64,000 nt of DNA, from NCBI RefSeq assembly GCF_014256275.1, contig NZ_JACCFE010000002.1, positions 2,232,001 through 2,296,000 of the forward strand, read 5' to 3'. Made by a program: the position numbers and the translations under genes. The stretch comes from Rhodococcus sp. 4CII. GTDB lineage: Bacteria; Actinomycetota; Actinomycetes; Mycobacteriales; Mycobacteriaceae. How positions within the stretch are numbered: position 1 is the first letter of the stretch; each line of letters opens with the position of its first letter. The notes beneath the pieces were generated by a model that searched no databases, was not told where the DNA came from, and was given only the letters and a program-made list of their open reading frames with translations. Below are positions 32,464 to 40,299 of this stretch, in pieces.

Positions 32464-33583
32464 CCGGGGTGTCCTCGCCCAACCGCGGCGGGGCGCTGCG
32501 ATAGGTCGCCGGGGTGGCGCTGAGCCGGATCGGGTTTGCGACCTGTCGCACCGGCCGGTCGCGGCGGGGATCGTCGATCTCGACCACCGGGGTCAGCCCG
32601 AGCCGCTCGGCCAGCGCCACGGCGTCGGCGATGTCGTTGAGCGGACCGCACGGCACACCCTGCGCGGTCAGCTTCTCGAACCATCCGTCCGCGGAACCCG
32701 CGGACAGCGCATCGGTGATGTCCCGGACCAGTTGCTCGCGGTGCGCCACCCGTTGCGTGTTGGTCGCGTATCGTTCGTCGCCGGCGAGTTCGGGCACACC
32801 CAGAACCTGGACGAGAGAGGCGAACTGCCGGTTGTTCCCGACCGCCAGCACCAGCGGGCGGTCGCCGGTCCGGAACACCTCGTACGGCGCGATGCTCGGG
32901 TGCCGGTTGCCCATCGCCTGTGGGACGACACCGGCGCCCACGTACCCCGACGTCTGGTTCGCGAGGGCGGACAGCAGCGACGACAGCAGGTTCACCTCGA
33001 CCCGCTGTCCCTCCCCGCTGCGGTCGCGGTGCCGGAGTGCCGCCAGGATCCCGACCGCGGCGTGCAGTCCGGTGATGATGTCGACGACCGCCACCCCGAC
33101 CTTCGTGGGCACGCCGGGTTCGGGGCCGGTGATGCTCATCAACCCGCCGACGGCCTGGATCAGCAGGTCGTATCCGGGCATGTCGTTCTCGCCGCCGAAC
33201 CCTGTCACGGAGCAATAGACGACGTCGGGATTGATCTCCCGCACGGCGTCGTAGCCGAGCCCGAGCCGGTCCATCGTGCCGGGCAGGAAGTTCTCCACCA
33301 CCACGTCGGCGCGGGCGGCGAGTTCGCGTGCCTGTTCCAGGTCGGCGGGGTCGCGCAGATCCCACGCGAACGATCGCTTGTTGCGGTTGACGGACTGGAA
33401 ATAGGTCGATTCGTCGCCCACCCACGGCGGACCCCACTGCCGCGTGTCGTCACCGACGACGGCGCGTTCGATCTTCACGACCTCGGCGCCGAGATCGGCG
33501 AGCAGCATCGTGGCGTACGGTCCGGCGAGCACCCGTCCGAAATCGGCGATCAGCAGACCACCCAGGGCGCTCTCCTGGCTCAC
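32447..33583 (-). CDS. Family III CoA-transferase, glutarate/succinate type candidate
   Basis: A 378-residue CaiB/BaiF protein. The N-terminal CoA-binding part is LIADFGRVLAGPYATMLLAD and LGAEVVKIERAVVGDDTRQW. NRNKRSFAWDLRDPADLEQA is typical of transferases rather than racemases. The nucleophile is probably Asp168 in VGVAVVDIITGLHAAVGIL. The GTG start overlaps the stop of the glutaryl-CoA-dehydrogenase-like gene by 4 nt. In mammals and bacteria a family III enzyme of this kind (SUGCT) converts glutarate to glutaryl-CoA, which would fit the partner exactly, but other dicarboxylates are possible. The C-terminus VSTC is encoded within the inverted repeat at 32449-32463. Confidence 0.83.
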   Translation of the reverse strand: MSQESALGGLLIADFGRVLAGPYATMLLADLGAEVVKIERAVVGDDTRQWGPPWVGDESTYFQSVNRNKRSFAWDLRDPADLEQARELAARADVVVENFLPGTMDRLGLGYDAVREINPDVVYCSVTGFGGENDMPGYDLLIQAVGGLMSITGPEPGVPTKVGVAVVDIITGLHAAVGILAALRHRDRSGEGQRVEVNLLSSLLSALANQTSGYVGAGVVPQAMGNRHPSIAPYEVFRTGDRPLVLAVGNNRQFASLVQVLGVPELAGDERYATNTQRVAHREQLVRDITDALSAGSADGWFEKLTAQGVPCGPLNDIADAVALAERLGLTPVVEIDDPRRDRPVRQVANPIRLSATPATYRSAPPRLGEDTPAVSTC

Positions 33584-34752
33584 CGGAACGCCGCCTCGCC
33601 CGTCAGCGCCTTGCCGATCACGAGCTGGTGCACCTCGGACGTGCCCTCGTAGGTGAGTACCGACTCGAGGTTGTTCGCGTGTCGGATCACGGGGTATTCC
33701 AACGTGATTCCGTTGGCGCCGAGGATCGTGCGGCACTCGCGGGCGATGGCGATGGCCTCGCGGACGTTGTTCAGCTTGCCCGTGCTGACCTGCTCGGAGC
33801 GCGCCTCGCCGCGATCCTTGAGACGTCCGAGGTGGTACGCGAGCAGGTGGCCCTTGCCGACCTCGAGCGCCATGTCGGCGATCTTCACCTGGGTGATCTG
33901 GTAAGCGGCGAGCGACTTGTCGAACACCTGCCGGTCCTGTGCGTAGGAGATGGCGGACTCCAGGCAGTCGCGGGCGGCGCCCATCGCGCCGAAGATGATG
34001 CCGAACCGGGCCTCGTTGAGGCAGCCCAGCGGACCGGACAGTCCCTTGGCCTCCGGCAGCATCGCCGAGCCGGGCAGCCGGACGTCCTCGAGCACGAGTT
34101 CCGAGGTGACGGACGCCCGCAGCGACATCTTGTGCTTGATCTCGGGTGCGGAGAAGCCTGGGGTGTCGGTGGGCACGACGAATCCGCGGATCCCGTCGTC
34201 GGTGCGTGCCCACACGACGGCGACGTCGGCGACGGACCCGTTGGTGATCCACATCTTCGTGCCGTTGAGGATCCAGTCGTCACCGTCCCGCTTGGCATTG
34301 GTGCGCATGCCGGCGGGGTTGGAGCCGAAGTCGGGTTCGGTGAGGCCGAAACAGCCGATCGCCTTGCCTGCGGCCATGCGGGGCAGCCATTCCTGCTTCT
34401 GGTCCTCGCTGCCGTAGTGATGGATCGCGAACATGGCCAGCGAGCCCTGGACGGACACGAGGCTGCGGATTCCGGAGTCGACGGCCTCGAGTTCCAGGCA
34501 GGCCAGGCCGTAGGCGGTGGCGCTCATGCCTGCGCAGCCGTATCCCTCGAGGTGCATGCCGAGCACACCGAGTTCACCGAGCCCTTCCGCCAGCTCACGC
34601 ACGGGCAGCGCCGCCGCTTCGAACCATTCGCCGATGTGCGGCCGGATCTTCTCGTCCGCGAATCGGCGGACGGTGTCGCGAATCGCGATCTCCTCGGTGT
34701 CGAGCAGCGAGTCGAGGGCGAACAACTGGGACAGGGACTGCGGGTCGGACAT
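33580..34752 (-). CDS. Glutaryl-CoA-dehydrogenase-like acyl-CoA dehydrogenase
   Basis: A 390-residue enzyme closest to glutaryl-CoA dehydrogenases, which oxidise and decarboxylate glutaryl-CoA to crotonyl-CoA. Arg96 in DSGIRSLVSVQGSLAM corresponds to the carboxylate-binding Arg94 of the human enzyme. The segment GCFGLTEPDFGSNPAGMRT matches the FAD/substrate region, and Glu369 in TYEGTSEVHQLVIGKALTG is the catalytic base in the YEGT context. GGAGGAA precedes the ATG at 34752. It overlaps the CoA-transferase gene and is divergent from the LacI gene, with a palindromic operator between them. Substrate specificity for glutaryl-CoA is strongly suggested but not proven. Confidence 0.85.
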   Translation of the reverse strand: MSDPQSLSQLFALDSLLDTEEIAIRDTVRRFADEKIRPHIGEWFEAAALPVRELAEGLGELGVLGMHLEGYGCAGMSATAYGLACLELEAVDSGIRSLVSVQGSLAMFAIHHYGSEDQKQEWLPRMAAGKAIGCFGLTEPDFGSNPAGMRTNAKRDGDDWILNGTKMWITNGSVADVAVVWARTDDGIRGFVVPTDTPGFSAPEIKHKMSLRASVTSELVLEDVRLPGSAMLPEAKGLSGPLGCLNEARFGIIFGAMGAARDCLESAISYAQDRQVFDKSLAAYQITQVKIADMALEVGKGHLLAYHLGRLKDRGEARSEQVSTGKLNNVREAIAIARECRTILGANGITLEYPVIRHANNLESVLTYEGTSEVHQLVIGKALTGEAAFR

Positions 34753-34781
34753 TGTTCCTCCACGGGGCCGGTGGGGCTGGT

Positions 34782-34831
34782 GTGCAAACGTTCGCGAGAA
34801 CGATTGCACGAACGATTTCGTCCCGTAGACT
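34782..34831. promoter_or_regulatory. LacI-type operator overlapping the lacI-like promoter
   Basis: GTGCAAACGTTC (34782-34793) and GAACGATTGCAC (34798-34809) form a 28-bp dyad around GCGA with a single mismatch; the TGCAA/TTGCA ends are characteristic of LacI/GalR sites. TTGCAC at 34804-34809 and TAGACT at 34826-34831, 16 bases apart, look like -35 and -10 elements of the regulator gene. The operator therefore covers its own promoter and ends 29 bases from the dehydrogenase start on the other strand. Confidence 0.72.
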
Positions 34832-34899
34832 AAGGCGCATTCCGGCGGCCGTCAACCACGCGCCCGCCGGCTACCCGTCCCCGAGCGCGAGGATTGCCC

Positions 34900-35934
34900 G
34901 TGAACCTGCCGGACCGCCCGACACGCACCTCCGGGCGTCCGCCGACCCTCCGCGAAATCGCCGAACGCGCCGGCGTCCACGTGTCGACGGCGTCCCGGGT
35001 GCTCCGCCAGCCCGAACCCGCCGACGGCTGGTCCGAGGCCGCGCTGCGGGTGCGCGAGGTCGCGGTGGAACTCGGCTATCAGCCCAACCTGTGGGCCGCG
35101 AGCCTGCGGACCCGCAAGACCACCACCCTCGGCGTCGTCATGCCGCGACTCACCGACGGGGTGGTCGCGACCATGTTCCAGGGCATCGAGGAGACGGCCA
35201 CGCAGGCCGGCTATTCGGTACTGCTGTCGAGCCCACCCGACGACCTCGAAGCGCAGCGCCGCGCCATCGAATTCCTCGTCAGCAGGCAGGTGGACGGACT
35301 GCTGCTCAGCAGCCTGCACAGCCCCGGACGGGAGTTCGTCGACTCGCTGTCGGTGGGAGCCCTGCCGATGCTGCAACTCAACCGGCACGCCGACGTGGGT
35401 CTGCCGTTCGTCTCCGGCGACGACCACCGAGGCGGCTATCTCGCCGGCCGCCACCTCCTCGACCGGGGCTTCACCGAGATCGCCGCCATCGCGGGCCCCG
35501 AACACGCAAGCACATCCCGCGACCGCCTCGCCGGGTTCCGCGACGCGCTCGCCGAAAACGGCATCGAACTGCGGCCCGATCGCGTCGTCCGCTCCGACTT
35601 CGACGTGTCCGGCGGTGTCGCCGCGGCCACCGTTCTCCTGGAACCGGATTCGCGCCCCGAGGCGATCTTCACCGTCAGCGACACCATCGCCATCGGCGTA
35701 CTCGGGGTCGCCCGGGACCTCGGACTGCGGATCCCCGACGACCTCGCACTCATCGGGTACAACGACATCCCGGTGGTCGCCCAGCTGCCGGTGCCGCTGA
35801 CCACGGTCCGGTCACCCGCGCGCCTGATCGGCGCGACGGGTGTGCGTCATCTCCTGTCGCTCATCGCCGGCAACGACGTCGAATCGGTGAAGCTTCCCGT
35901 CGAATTGGTCGAGCGGGAGTCGACACTGCGCTGA
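34900..35934 (+). CDS. LacI-family transcriptional regulator
   Basis: A 344-residue regulator. The N-terminal helix-turn-helix with hinge is PPTLREIAERAGVHVSTASR and later ALRVREVAVELGYQPNLWAA; the periplasmic-binding-like effector domain (residues 65-340) begins TTLGVVMPRLTDGVVATMFQ and contains VSGDDHRGGYLAGRHLLDRG and FTVSDTIAIGVLGVARDLGL. GAGG at 34889-34892, 7 bases before the GTG at 34900, defines the start; an in-frame TTG at 34894 is less well placed. It is divergent from the dehydrogenase/CoA-transferase operon with a matching palindrome between, so it most likely represses that operon and itself. LacI proteins usually sense sugars, so an organic-acid or CoA-ester inducer would be unusual. 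Confidence 0.88.
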   Translation: MNLPDRPTRTSGRPPTLREIAERAGVHVSTASRVLRQPEPADGWSEAALRVREVAVELGYQPNLWAASLRTRKTTTLGVVMPRLTDGVVATMFQGIEETATQAGYSVLLSSPPDDLEAQRRAIEFLVSRQVDGLLLSSLHSPGREFVDSLSVGALPMLQLNRHADVGLPFVSGDDHRGGYLAGRHLLDRGFTEIAAIAGPEHASTSRDRLAGFRDALAENGIELRPDRVVRSDFDVSGGVAAATVLLEPDSRPEAIFTVSDTIAIGVLGVARDLGLRIPDDLALIGYNDIPVVAQLPVPLTTVRSPARLIGATGVRHLLSLIAGNDVESVKLPVELVERESTLR

Positions 35935-35958
35935 AGGCGCAGCTCGCCGCGGAAGTAG

Positions 35959-37482
35959 TCAGAGCTTGGCCCGCAGTTCCCGTTTGAGCAGCTTCCCGCT
36001 CTGGTTGCGGGGCAACTCGTCGACGAACACGACCTGCTTGGGCACCTTGAACGGCGCGATGCGCTCCTTGACGTGGGCGATCAACCCGTCCGGGGTCACA
36101 CCGGACGCGCTGTCCCGCAACACCACCACCGCGGTGATCGCCTCGATCCACTTCTCGTCCGGCGTCCCGACGACGGCCACTTCGGCCACGTCCGGATGCG
36201 TGTAGACGGCGTCCTCGACCTCCCGCGACGCCACCAGGATGCCGCCGGTGTTGATCACGTCCTTGATGCGGTCGACGACGGTGATGTACCCCGCCGGGTC
36301 CCGCGTCACCAGGTCGCCCGAGTGGAACCAGCCGTCGCGGAACGCTTCCGCGGTGGCGTCGGGGTTGTCCCAGTAGCCCTGGCACAGTTGCGGCGACCGA
36401 TACAGCACCTCACCCGGGCTGCCGTCCGGAACGTCGTTGCCGTCCGGATCCACCACCCGCGTCTCGACGAAGAACACCGCCTTGCCACACGACGACGGCC
36501 GCTCCTCGTGTTCCCCGGGCTGCAGCACCGTGGCGAGCGGACCGATCTCGGACTGTCCGAAACAGTTGTAGAAGCCGAGGTCCGGGTAGCGATCGCGGAG
36601 CCTGTTCAGCACCGTCACCGGCATGATCGACGCGCCGTACTGTGCCTTCTTCAACGACGAGATGTCGCGGGTCTCGAGATCCGGATGTCCGGCGAGCGGC
36701 ACCCACACCGTCGGCGCCAGGAACAGCGAGCCGATGCGATCGGCCTCGATGCGCCGCAGGATCTCCGGGATGTCCGGTGTCTGCATGAGATTCACCGTGG
36801 CGCCCACCGACAGGTAGGGCATCATGAAGACGTGCATGCCCGCCGAGTGGTAGAGCGGCATGCAGATCAGCGGATTGTCATCCGCGCTCAGCGCGAGGGC
36901 GATCACGGACGACACGTACTCGTGCACGAGAACGCCGTGAGTCATCATGGCGCCCTTCGGCTTCGACGTCGTCCCCGACGTGTACAGCAACTGCGCCAGA
37001 TCGGTGGACGCGACCGGCACGGCGAGCGCGGGCACGGCGCCGGAGGCGCTGTGGGCGAGCAGTGAGTCGTCGGCGTCGCGCAGGGGCACCACGTGACGGA
37101 GGTCCAGCACGTCCCGGACCGAGTCGAGGGTGTCCCTCAGCGCCGGGTCGACCAGGACGGCGGCGCTTCCGGACTGCGACACCAGATAGGTCAGCTCCTC
37201 GCCCTTCAGCGCATAGTTGACCGGAACGTGCACGAAACCCGCACGCGCGCAGGCCAGGAACCCGATCGTGTACGCGTCCGAGTTGGTGCCGTACGCGGCG
37301 ACGCGCTCACCGACGGACAGTCCGAGCGACTGCAGGTACGCGGCGGCCCGGCTGACGGCGTCGTCGAGTTCGCGGTACGTCCACGTGCGGTCCTCGAAGG
37401 TCAGCGCCGTGCGGTCGGGAAACTTGGCAGCCGAGCGCCGCAGCACTCCGTCGACGGTGTCGGTACGCGCATCCAGACTCAT
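35959..37482 (-). CDS. Acyl-CoA synthetase (fatty-acid/aryl-acid ligase)
   Basis: A 507-residue AMP-forming ligase. The phosphate-binding motif is LLYTSGTTSKPKGAMMTHG (about residue 166), A5 is YNCFGQSEIGPLATV with Gln in place of the usual Thr, the hinge is FHSGDLVTRDPAGYITVVDR followed by IKDVINTGG, and the catalytic Lys is in QSGKLLKRELRAKL at the C-terminus. The sequence is typical of actinobacterial FadD-type proteins that activate medium or aryl-alkyl acids. It starts with ATG at 37482. It ends 24 bases from the convergent LacI stop; its upstream neighbour is the duplicated barrel gene on the same strand, 43 bases away. Substrate unknown. Confidence 0.86.
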   Translation of the reverse strand: MSLDARTDTVDGVLRRSAAKFPDRTALTFEDRTWTYRELDDAVSRAAAYLQSLGLSVGERVAAYGTNSDAYTIGFLACARAGFVHVPVNYALKGEELTYLVSQSGSAAVLVDPALRDTLDSVRDVLDLRHVVPLRDADDSLLAHSASGAVPALAVPVASTDLAQLLYTSGTTSKPKGAMMTHGVLVHEYVSSVIALALSADDNPLICMPLYHSAGMHVFMMPYLSVGATVNLMQTPDIPEILRRIEADRIGSLFLAPTVWVPLAGHPDLETRDISSLKKAQYGASIMPVTVLNRLRDRYPDLGFYNCFGQSEIGPLATVLQPGEHEERPSSCGKAVFFVETRVVDPDGNDVPDGSPGEVLYRSPQLCQGYWDNPDATAEAFRDGWFHSGDLVTRDPAGYITVVDRIKDVINTGGILVASREVEDAVYTHPDVAEVAVVGTPDEKWIEAITAVVVLRDSASGVTPDGLIAHVKERIAPFKVPKQVVFVDELPRNQSGKLLKRELRAKL

Positions 37483-37525
37483 GCAGGAAGGTTATAGGAC
37501 GTCCAACTACCCCGTCAGAGTTTCG

Positions 37526-38134
37526 TCACCGTCCCGCCGACACCAACATCGGCGAGTGCATGTCGTAGTACGTCACCTCGTCGGTCAGCCGGCCTTCCTC
37601 CTCGAACAACGACCTCAGGTCGTCCGGTATCTCCAACTTCTCGTGGGAACGGGCCTCCGCCTCGGAGGTGAAGTACACCGCCTCGACGTATCCGCCGTCA
37701 CCGTAGGTGCATAGCGTTCCACCGAGGATCTCCGGTCGCAGCTCGTGCACCCGGTCGGCGGACTCGGCCAGCAGCTCCCGCATCCGCTGGGCGTCGGTCG
37801 TGTGACCCTCCATGACCTGCACGAAGGTCGCGTCGTCCGAACCGCCGCCCATCCACTCGCTCACCTCGGGGCAGTCCATGAAGGAGACCGGACCCTCGAA
37901 GCACCGCTCGGTCTCCGCCCACCAGGCGCCCTGCTCGGGGCGCTCGCTGTTGCGTCGGGCCGCTTCGGCGGATTCGAATCGCGCCAGCGCGATGAACGTT
38001 CCGTCGTCGCACAGGCCCTGGGTGCATCCGAGGAAGCCCGTCGCCCCCGGACGCAGGTCCTCGGTCCAGCGGTCCATGCACCGGACGAGGCCGGCCTCGT
38101 CCGACACCTTTCCTTGAATGATCTGGATGAACAT
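37526..38134 (-). CDS. Duplicated ferredoxin-like (antibiotic-monooxygenase/Dabb-like) protein
   Basis: A 202-residue protein consisting of two similar halves. Half 1 (1-85) starts MFIQIIQGKVSD and contains LRPGATGFLGCTQGLCDDGT and FIALARFESAEAARRNSE. Half 2 (100-185) starts TFVQVMEGHTTD and contains LRPEILGGTLCTYGDGGYVE and AVYFTSEAEARSHEK. This clear internal repeat suggests an intramolecular alpha/beta barrel dimer. A Cys is kept at the same place in both halves (GCTQ/TLCT). A GGGAGGTGA ribosome site precedes the ATG at 38134. No catalytic function can be assigned. It lies beside an acyl-CoA synthetase and follows a crotonase, all minus strand. A 157-base gap (38135-38291) upstream has no gene. 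Confidence 0.65.
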   Translation of the reverse strand: MFIQIIQGKVSDEAGLVRCMDRWTEDLRPGATGFLGCTQGLCDDGTFIALARFESAEAARRNSERPEQGAWWAETERCFEGPVSFMDCPEVSEWMGGGSDDATFVQVMEGHTTDAQRMRELLAESADRVHELRPEILGGTLCTYGDGGYVEAVYFTSEAEARSHEKLEIPDDLRSLFEEEGRLTDEVTYYDMHSPMLVSAGR

Positions 38135-38291
38135 CGATGTCACCTCCCGCGGGACGATCGCCCCGCAGTGAGAACCAACTCGGTGACCGACCCGTCGCGG
38201 TCCACCGTCAGCGGGCACCGACGGCCCGCGGCCGCAGCCACTGCACACTTGATTTTTCGCCGGTTCGCCGGACCGCGCAATGCAGACAGAG

Positions 38292-39074
38292 CTACTTTCC
38301 CTGCCACTGCGGTGTGCGCTTCTCGACGAACGCCTGCATGCCTTCTTGGGCGTCGCAGGTGACGGCGTTGGTGGCCATAGTCTCGGCCATTGCCGCGTAC
38401 GCCTGGTCCTGTGGGAGGTCGATCTGGCGGTAGAACGCCTGCTTGCCGATCTTCACAGTGAGCGGGCTGGCCTTCGTGATCTTGGCGGCGAGAGCCCGCG
38501 TCTGCGCGTCGAGGTCCGCCGGGTCGACCACCAGGTTCACCAGCCCCCAGTCCGCGGCGGTCTCCGCGCCGATCGTCTCGCCGGTGAGCAGCATCTGCAG
38601 GGCGCGCTTACGTCCGATCGCGCGGCTGAGAGCCACCATCGGGGTGGAGCAGAACAGGCCGATCTTCACCCCCGGCGTCCCGAACACGGCGTTCGACGAC
38701 GCGACGACGAGGTCGCACGACGCCGCCAGCTGACAGCCCGCCGCAACGGCCGCGCCCTGGACGGACGCGATGACCGGTTGGGGAATCTCCTGCACGGCCT
38801 GCATCATGTCGACGCACGTGTCGAAGATCGCCTGCTCGTCCTCCAACGTGCGGCCGATCATCTCCCTCATGTCGTGGCCCGCGGAAAAGACAGGTCCTGC
38901 AGCCCTGATGACGACGACGCGGGTGGTGTCGTCGTCGCCCAGTTTCCGAAGTGCCGCGGTGACGTCCCGCATGGCCTCGGACGACAGCGGATTGCGCTGT
39001 TCGGGGCGGTTCAGGGTGAGGAACGCGACGCCGGCGTCCGGCTCGACAGTGGTCTCGACGAAGTTCTCGGTCAT
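38292..39074 (-). CDS. Crotonase-family protein (ECHDC3-like)
   Basis: A 260-residue crotonase-fold protein. Oxyanion regions are RAAGPVFSAGHDMREMIGRT (about residues 59-78) and VQGAAVAAGCQLAASCDLVV (about 105-124). At the usual general-acid position the sequence is FGTPGVKIGLFCSTPMVALS, with Gly in place of Glu, as in mitochondrial ECHDC3 proteins whose activity is unclear. It may therefore be an isomerase, hydrolase or non-catalytic homologue rather than a classic hydratase. The ATG at 39074 is 44 bases after the fumarylacetoacetase stop on the same strand, with an AGTACT-type inverted repeat between, so it may be outside the homogentisate operon. Confidence 0.8.
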   Translation of the reverse strand: MTENFVETTVEPDAGVAFLTLNRPEQRNPLSSEAMRDVTAALRKLGDDDTTRVVVIRAAGPVFSAGHDMREMIGRTLEDEQAIFDTCVDMMQAVQEIPQPVIASVQGAAVAAGCQLAASCDLVVASSNAVFGTPGVKIGLFCSTPMVALSRAIGRKRALQMLLTGETIGAETAADWGLVNLVVDPADLDAQTRALAAKITKASPLTVKIGKQAFYRQIDLPQDQAYAAMAETMATNAVTCDAQEGMQAFVEKRTPQWQGK

Positions 39075-39094
39075 GACTACTGCCTACCACCCGG

Positions 39095-39130
39095 GAGTAC
39101 TTGTCAACCGCCGACGGTTAAGAAGTACTC
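39095..39130. repeat. AGTACT-type inverted repeat at fumarylacetoacetase 3' end
   Basis: GAGTACTTGTCAACCG (39095-39110) and CGGTTAAGAAGTACTC (39115-39130) pair at 14 of 16 positions around CCGA. The right arm covers the Val-Ser-Thr-Ser-stop codons of the fumarylacetoacetase gene. This parallels the element at 32420-32463, where the CoA-transferase ends in Val-Ser-Thr-Cys. It probably acts as a terminator for the homogentisate operon and/or as a regulator site for the crotonase gene downstream. Confidence 0.6.
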
Positions 39131-40299
39131 ACAGGGGGAGCAATGCGGGCCCGCACCTCACCGAAGCCGATGCGGGTGCCGTTTGCGCCCGGTGCGGTGG
39201 CGGAGATGGCGATCTCGTCGCCGTCCTCGAGGAAGGTGCGCTTCTCGTCCCCGACCACGACGGGTTCCTGCCCACCCCAGGTCAGCTCGATGAACGCGCC
39301 GCGCTGGTCCTTCTCCGGACCGGAGATGGTGCCCGACGCGAACAGGTCGCCCGTGCTGGCGGCGGCGCCGTTGACCGTGGTGTGCGCGAGCATCTGCGCC
39401 GGCGACCAGTACATCTGTGCGTACGGTGGCCGGGACACGACGTGCCCGTTCCATTCGACGGCCAGGTCGATGTCCAGGCCCCACTTCTCCTCGCCGCGCA
39501 GGTACGGCAGCGGCTGCGGATCCTGCGTCGGGGTGTCGATGCGGGCCGCCTCGAGAGCGTCGAGGGGAACCACCCACGGCGAGATCGACGTCGCGAAACT
39601 CTTCCCGAGAAACGGGCCGAGCGGCACGTATTCCCAGGCCTGGATGTCGCGGGCGGACCAGTCGTTGACGACGACCGCACCGAACACGTAGTCGGCGAAT
39701 TCGTCCGGGGCGATGGTCTCCCCCAGTTTCGTGGGGACGCCGACGAGGAAGCCCATCTCGGCCTCGATGTCGAGGCGGCGGGACGGTCCGAAGTCGGGGG
39801 CGTCCTGCCCGGGAGCCTTGCGTTGCCCGCACGGCCGGACCACGTCGGTACCCGACACGATGACCGTGCTCGACCGCCCGTGGTAGCCGACCGGAAGGTG
39901 CTTCCAGTTGGGCATCAACGGTTCGGAGTCGGGACGGAACAGTCGCCCGAGGTTGGTGGCGTGGTTCTCGGAGGCGTAGAAGTCCACGTAATCGGCGACG
40001 GCCACGGGCAGGTGCATGGTCACCTCGGCGACCGCGAAGACCGCGGTGTCGGCGATGTCGCCCTGCACGAGTGCGGTGATCTGCCTGCGGACCTCGGTCC
40101 AGCGCGCACGACCCTGCGCCATGAAGGCGTTGAGGGTGGGCTGCGCGAAAACGGCGTCACCGAGCGCGGCGGCGAGATCCACGACGGAATCTCCCACCCG
40201 CACCCCGACCCGCGGGGCCGAGTCAGGGGTCGAGAACACGCCGTACGGCAGGTTCTCCAGCCCGAAGAGGGAATCGGCGGGGATGTCGAGGACGGTCAT
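39118..40299 (-). CDS. fahA: Fumarylacetoacetase
   Basis: A 393-residue hydrolase that splits fumarylacetoacetate into fumarate and acetoacetate, the last step of tyrosine/homogentisate degradation. The N-terminal SH3-like domain (1-110) starts with SLFGLENLPYGVFSTPDSAP. The catalytic domain holds VDFYASENHATNLGRLFRPD, LPVGYHGRSSTVIVSGTDVV, the metal-binding DIEAEMGFLVG, VFGAVVVNDWSARDIQAWEY and GDEIAISATAPGANGTRIGF. The ATG overlaps the stop of the unknown gene by 4 nt. It is the third gene of the hmgA operon. The C-terminal codons lie in a terminator-like inverted repeat. Confidence 0.95.
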   Translation of the reverse strand: MTVLDIPADSLFGLENLPYGVFSTPDSAPRVGVRVGDSVVDLAAALGDAVFAQPTLNAFMAQGRARWTEVRRQITALVQGDIADTAVFAVAEVTMHLPVAVADYVDFYASENHATNLGRLFRPDSEPLMPNWKHLPVGYHGRSSTVIVSGTDVVRPCGQRKAPGQDAPDFGPSRRLDIEAEMGFLVGVPTKLGETIAPDEFADYVFGAVVVNDWSARDIQAWEYVPLGPFLGKSFATSISPWVVPLDALEAARIDTPTQDPQPLPYLRGEEKWGLDIDLAVEWNGHVVSRPPYAQMYWSPAQMLAHTTVNGAAASTGDLFASGTISGPEKDQRGAFIELTWGGQEPVVVGDEKRTFLEDGDEIAISATAPGANGTRIGFGEVRARIAPPVSTS

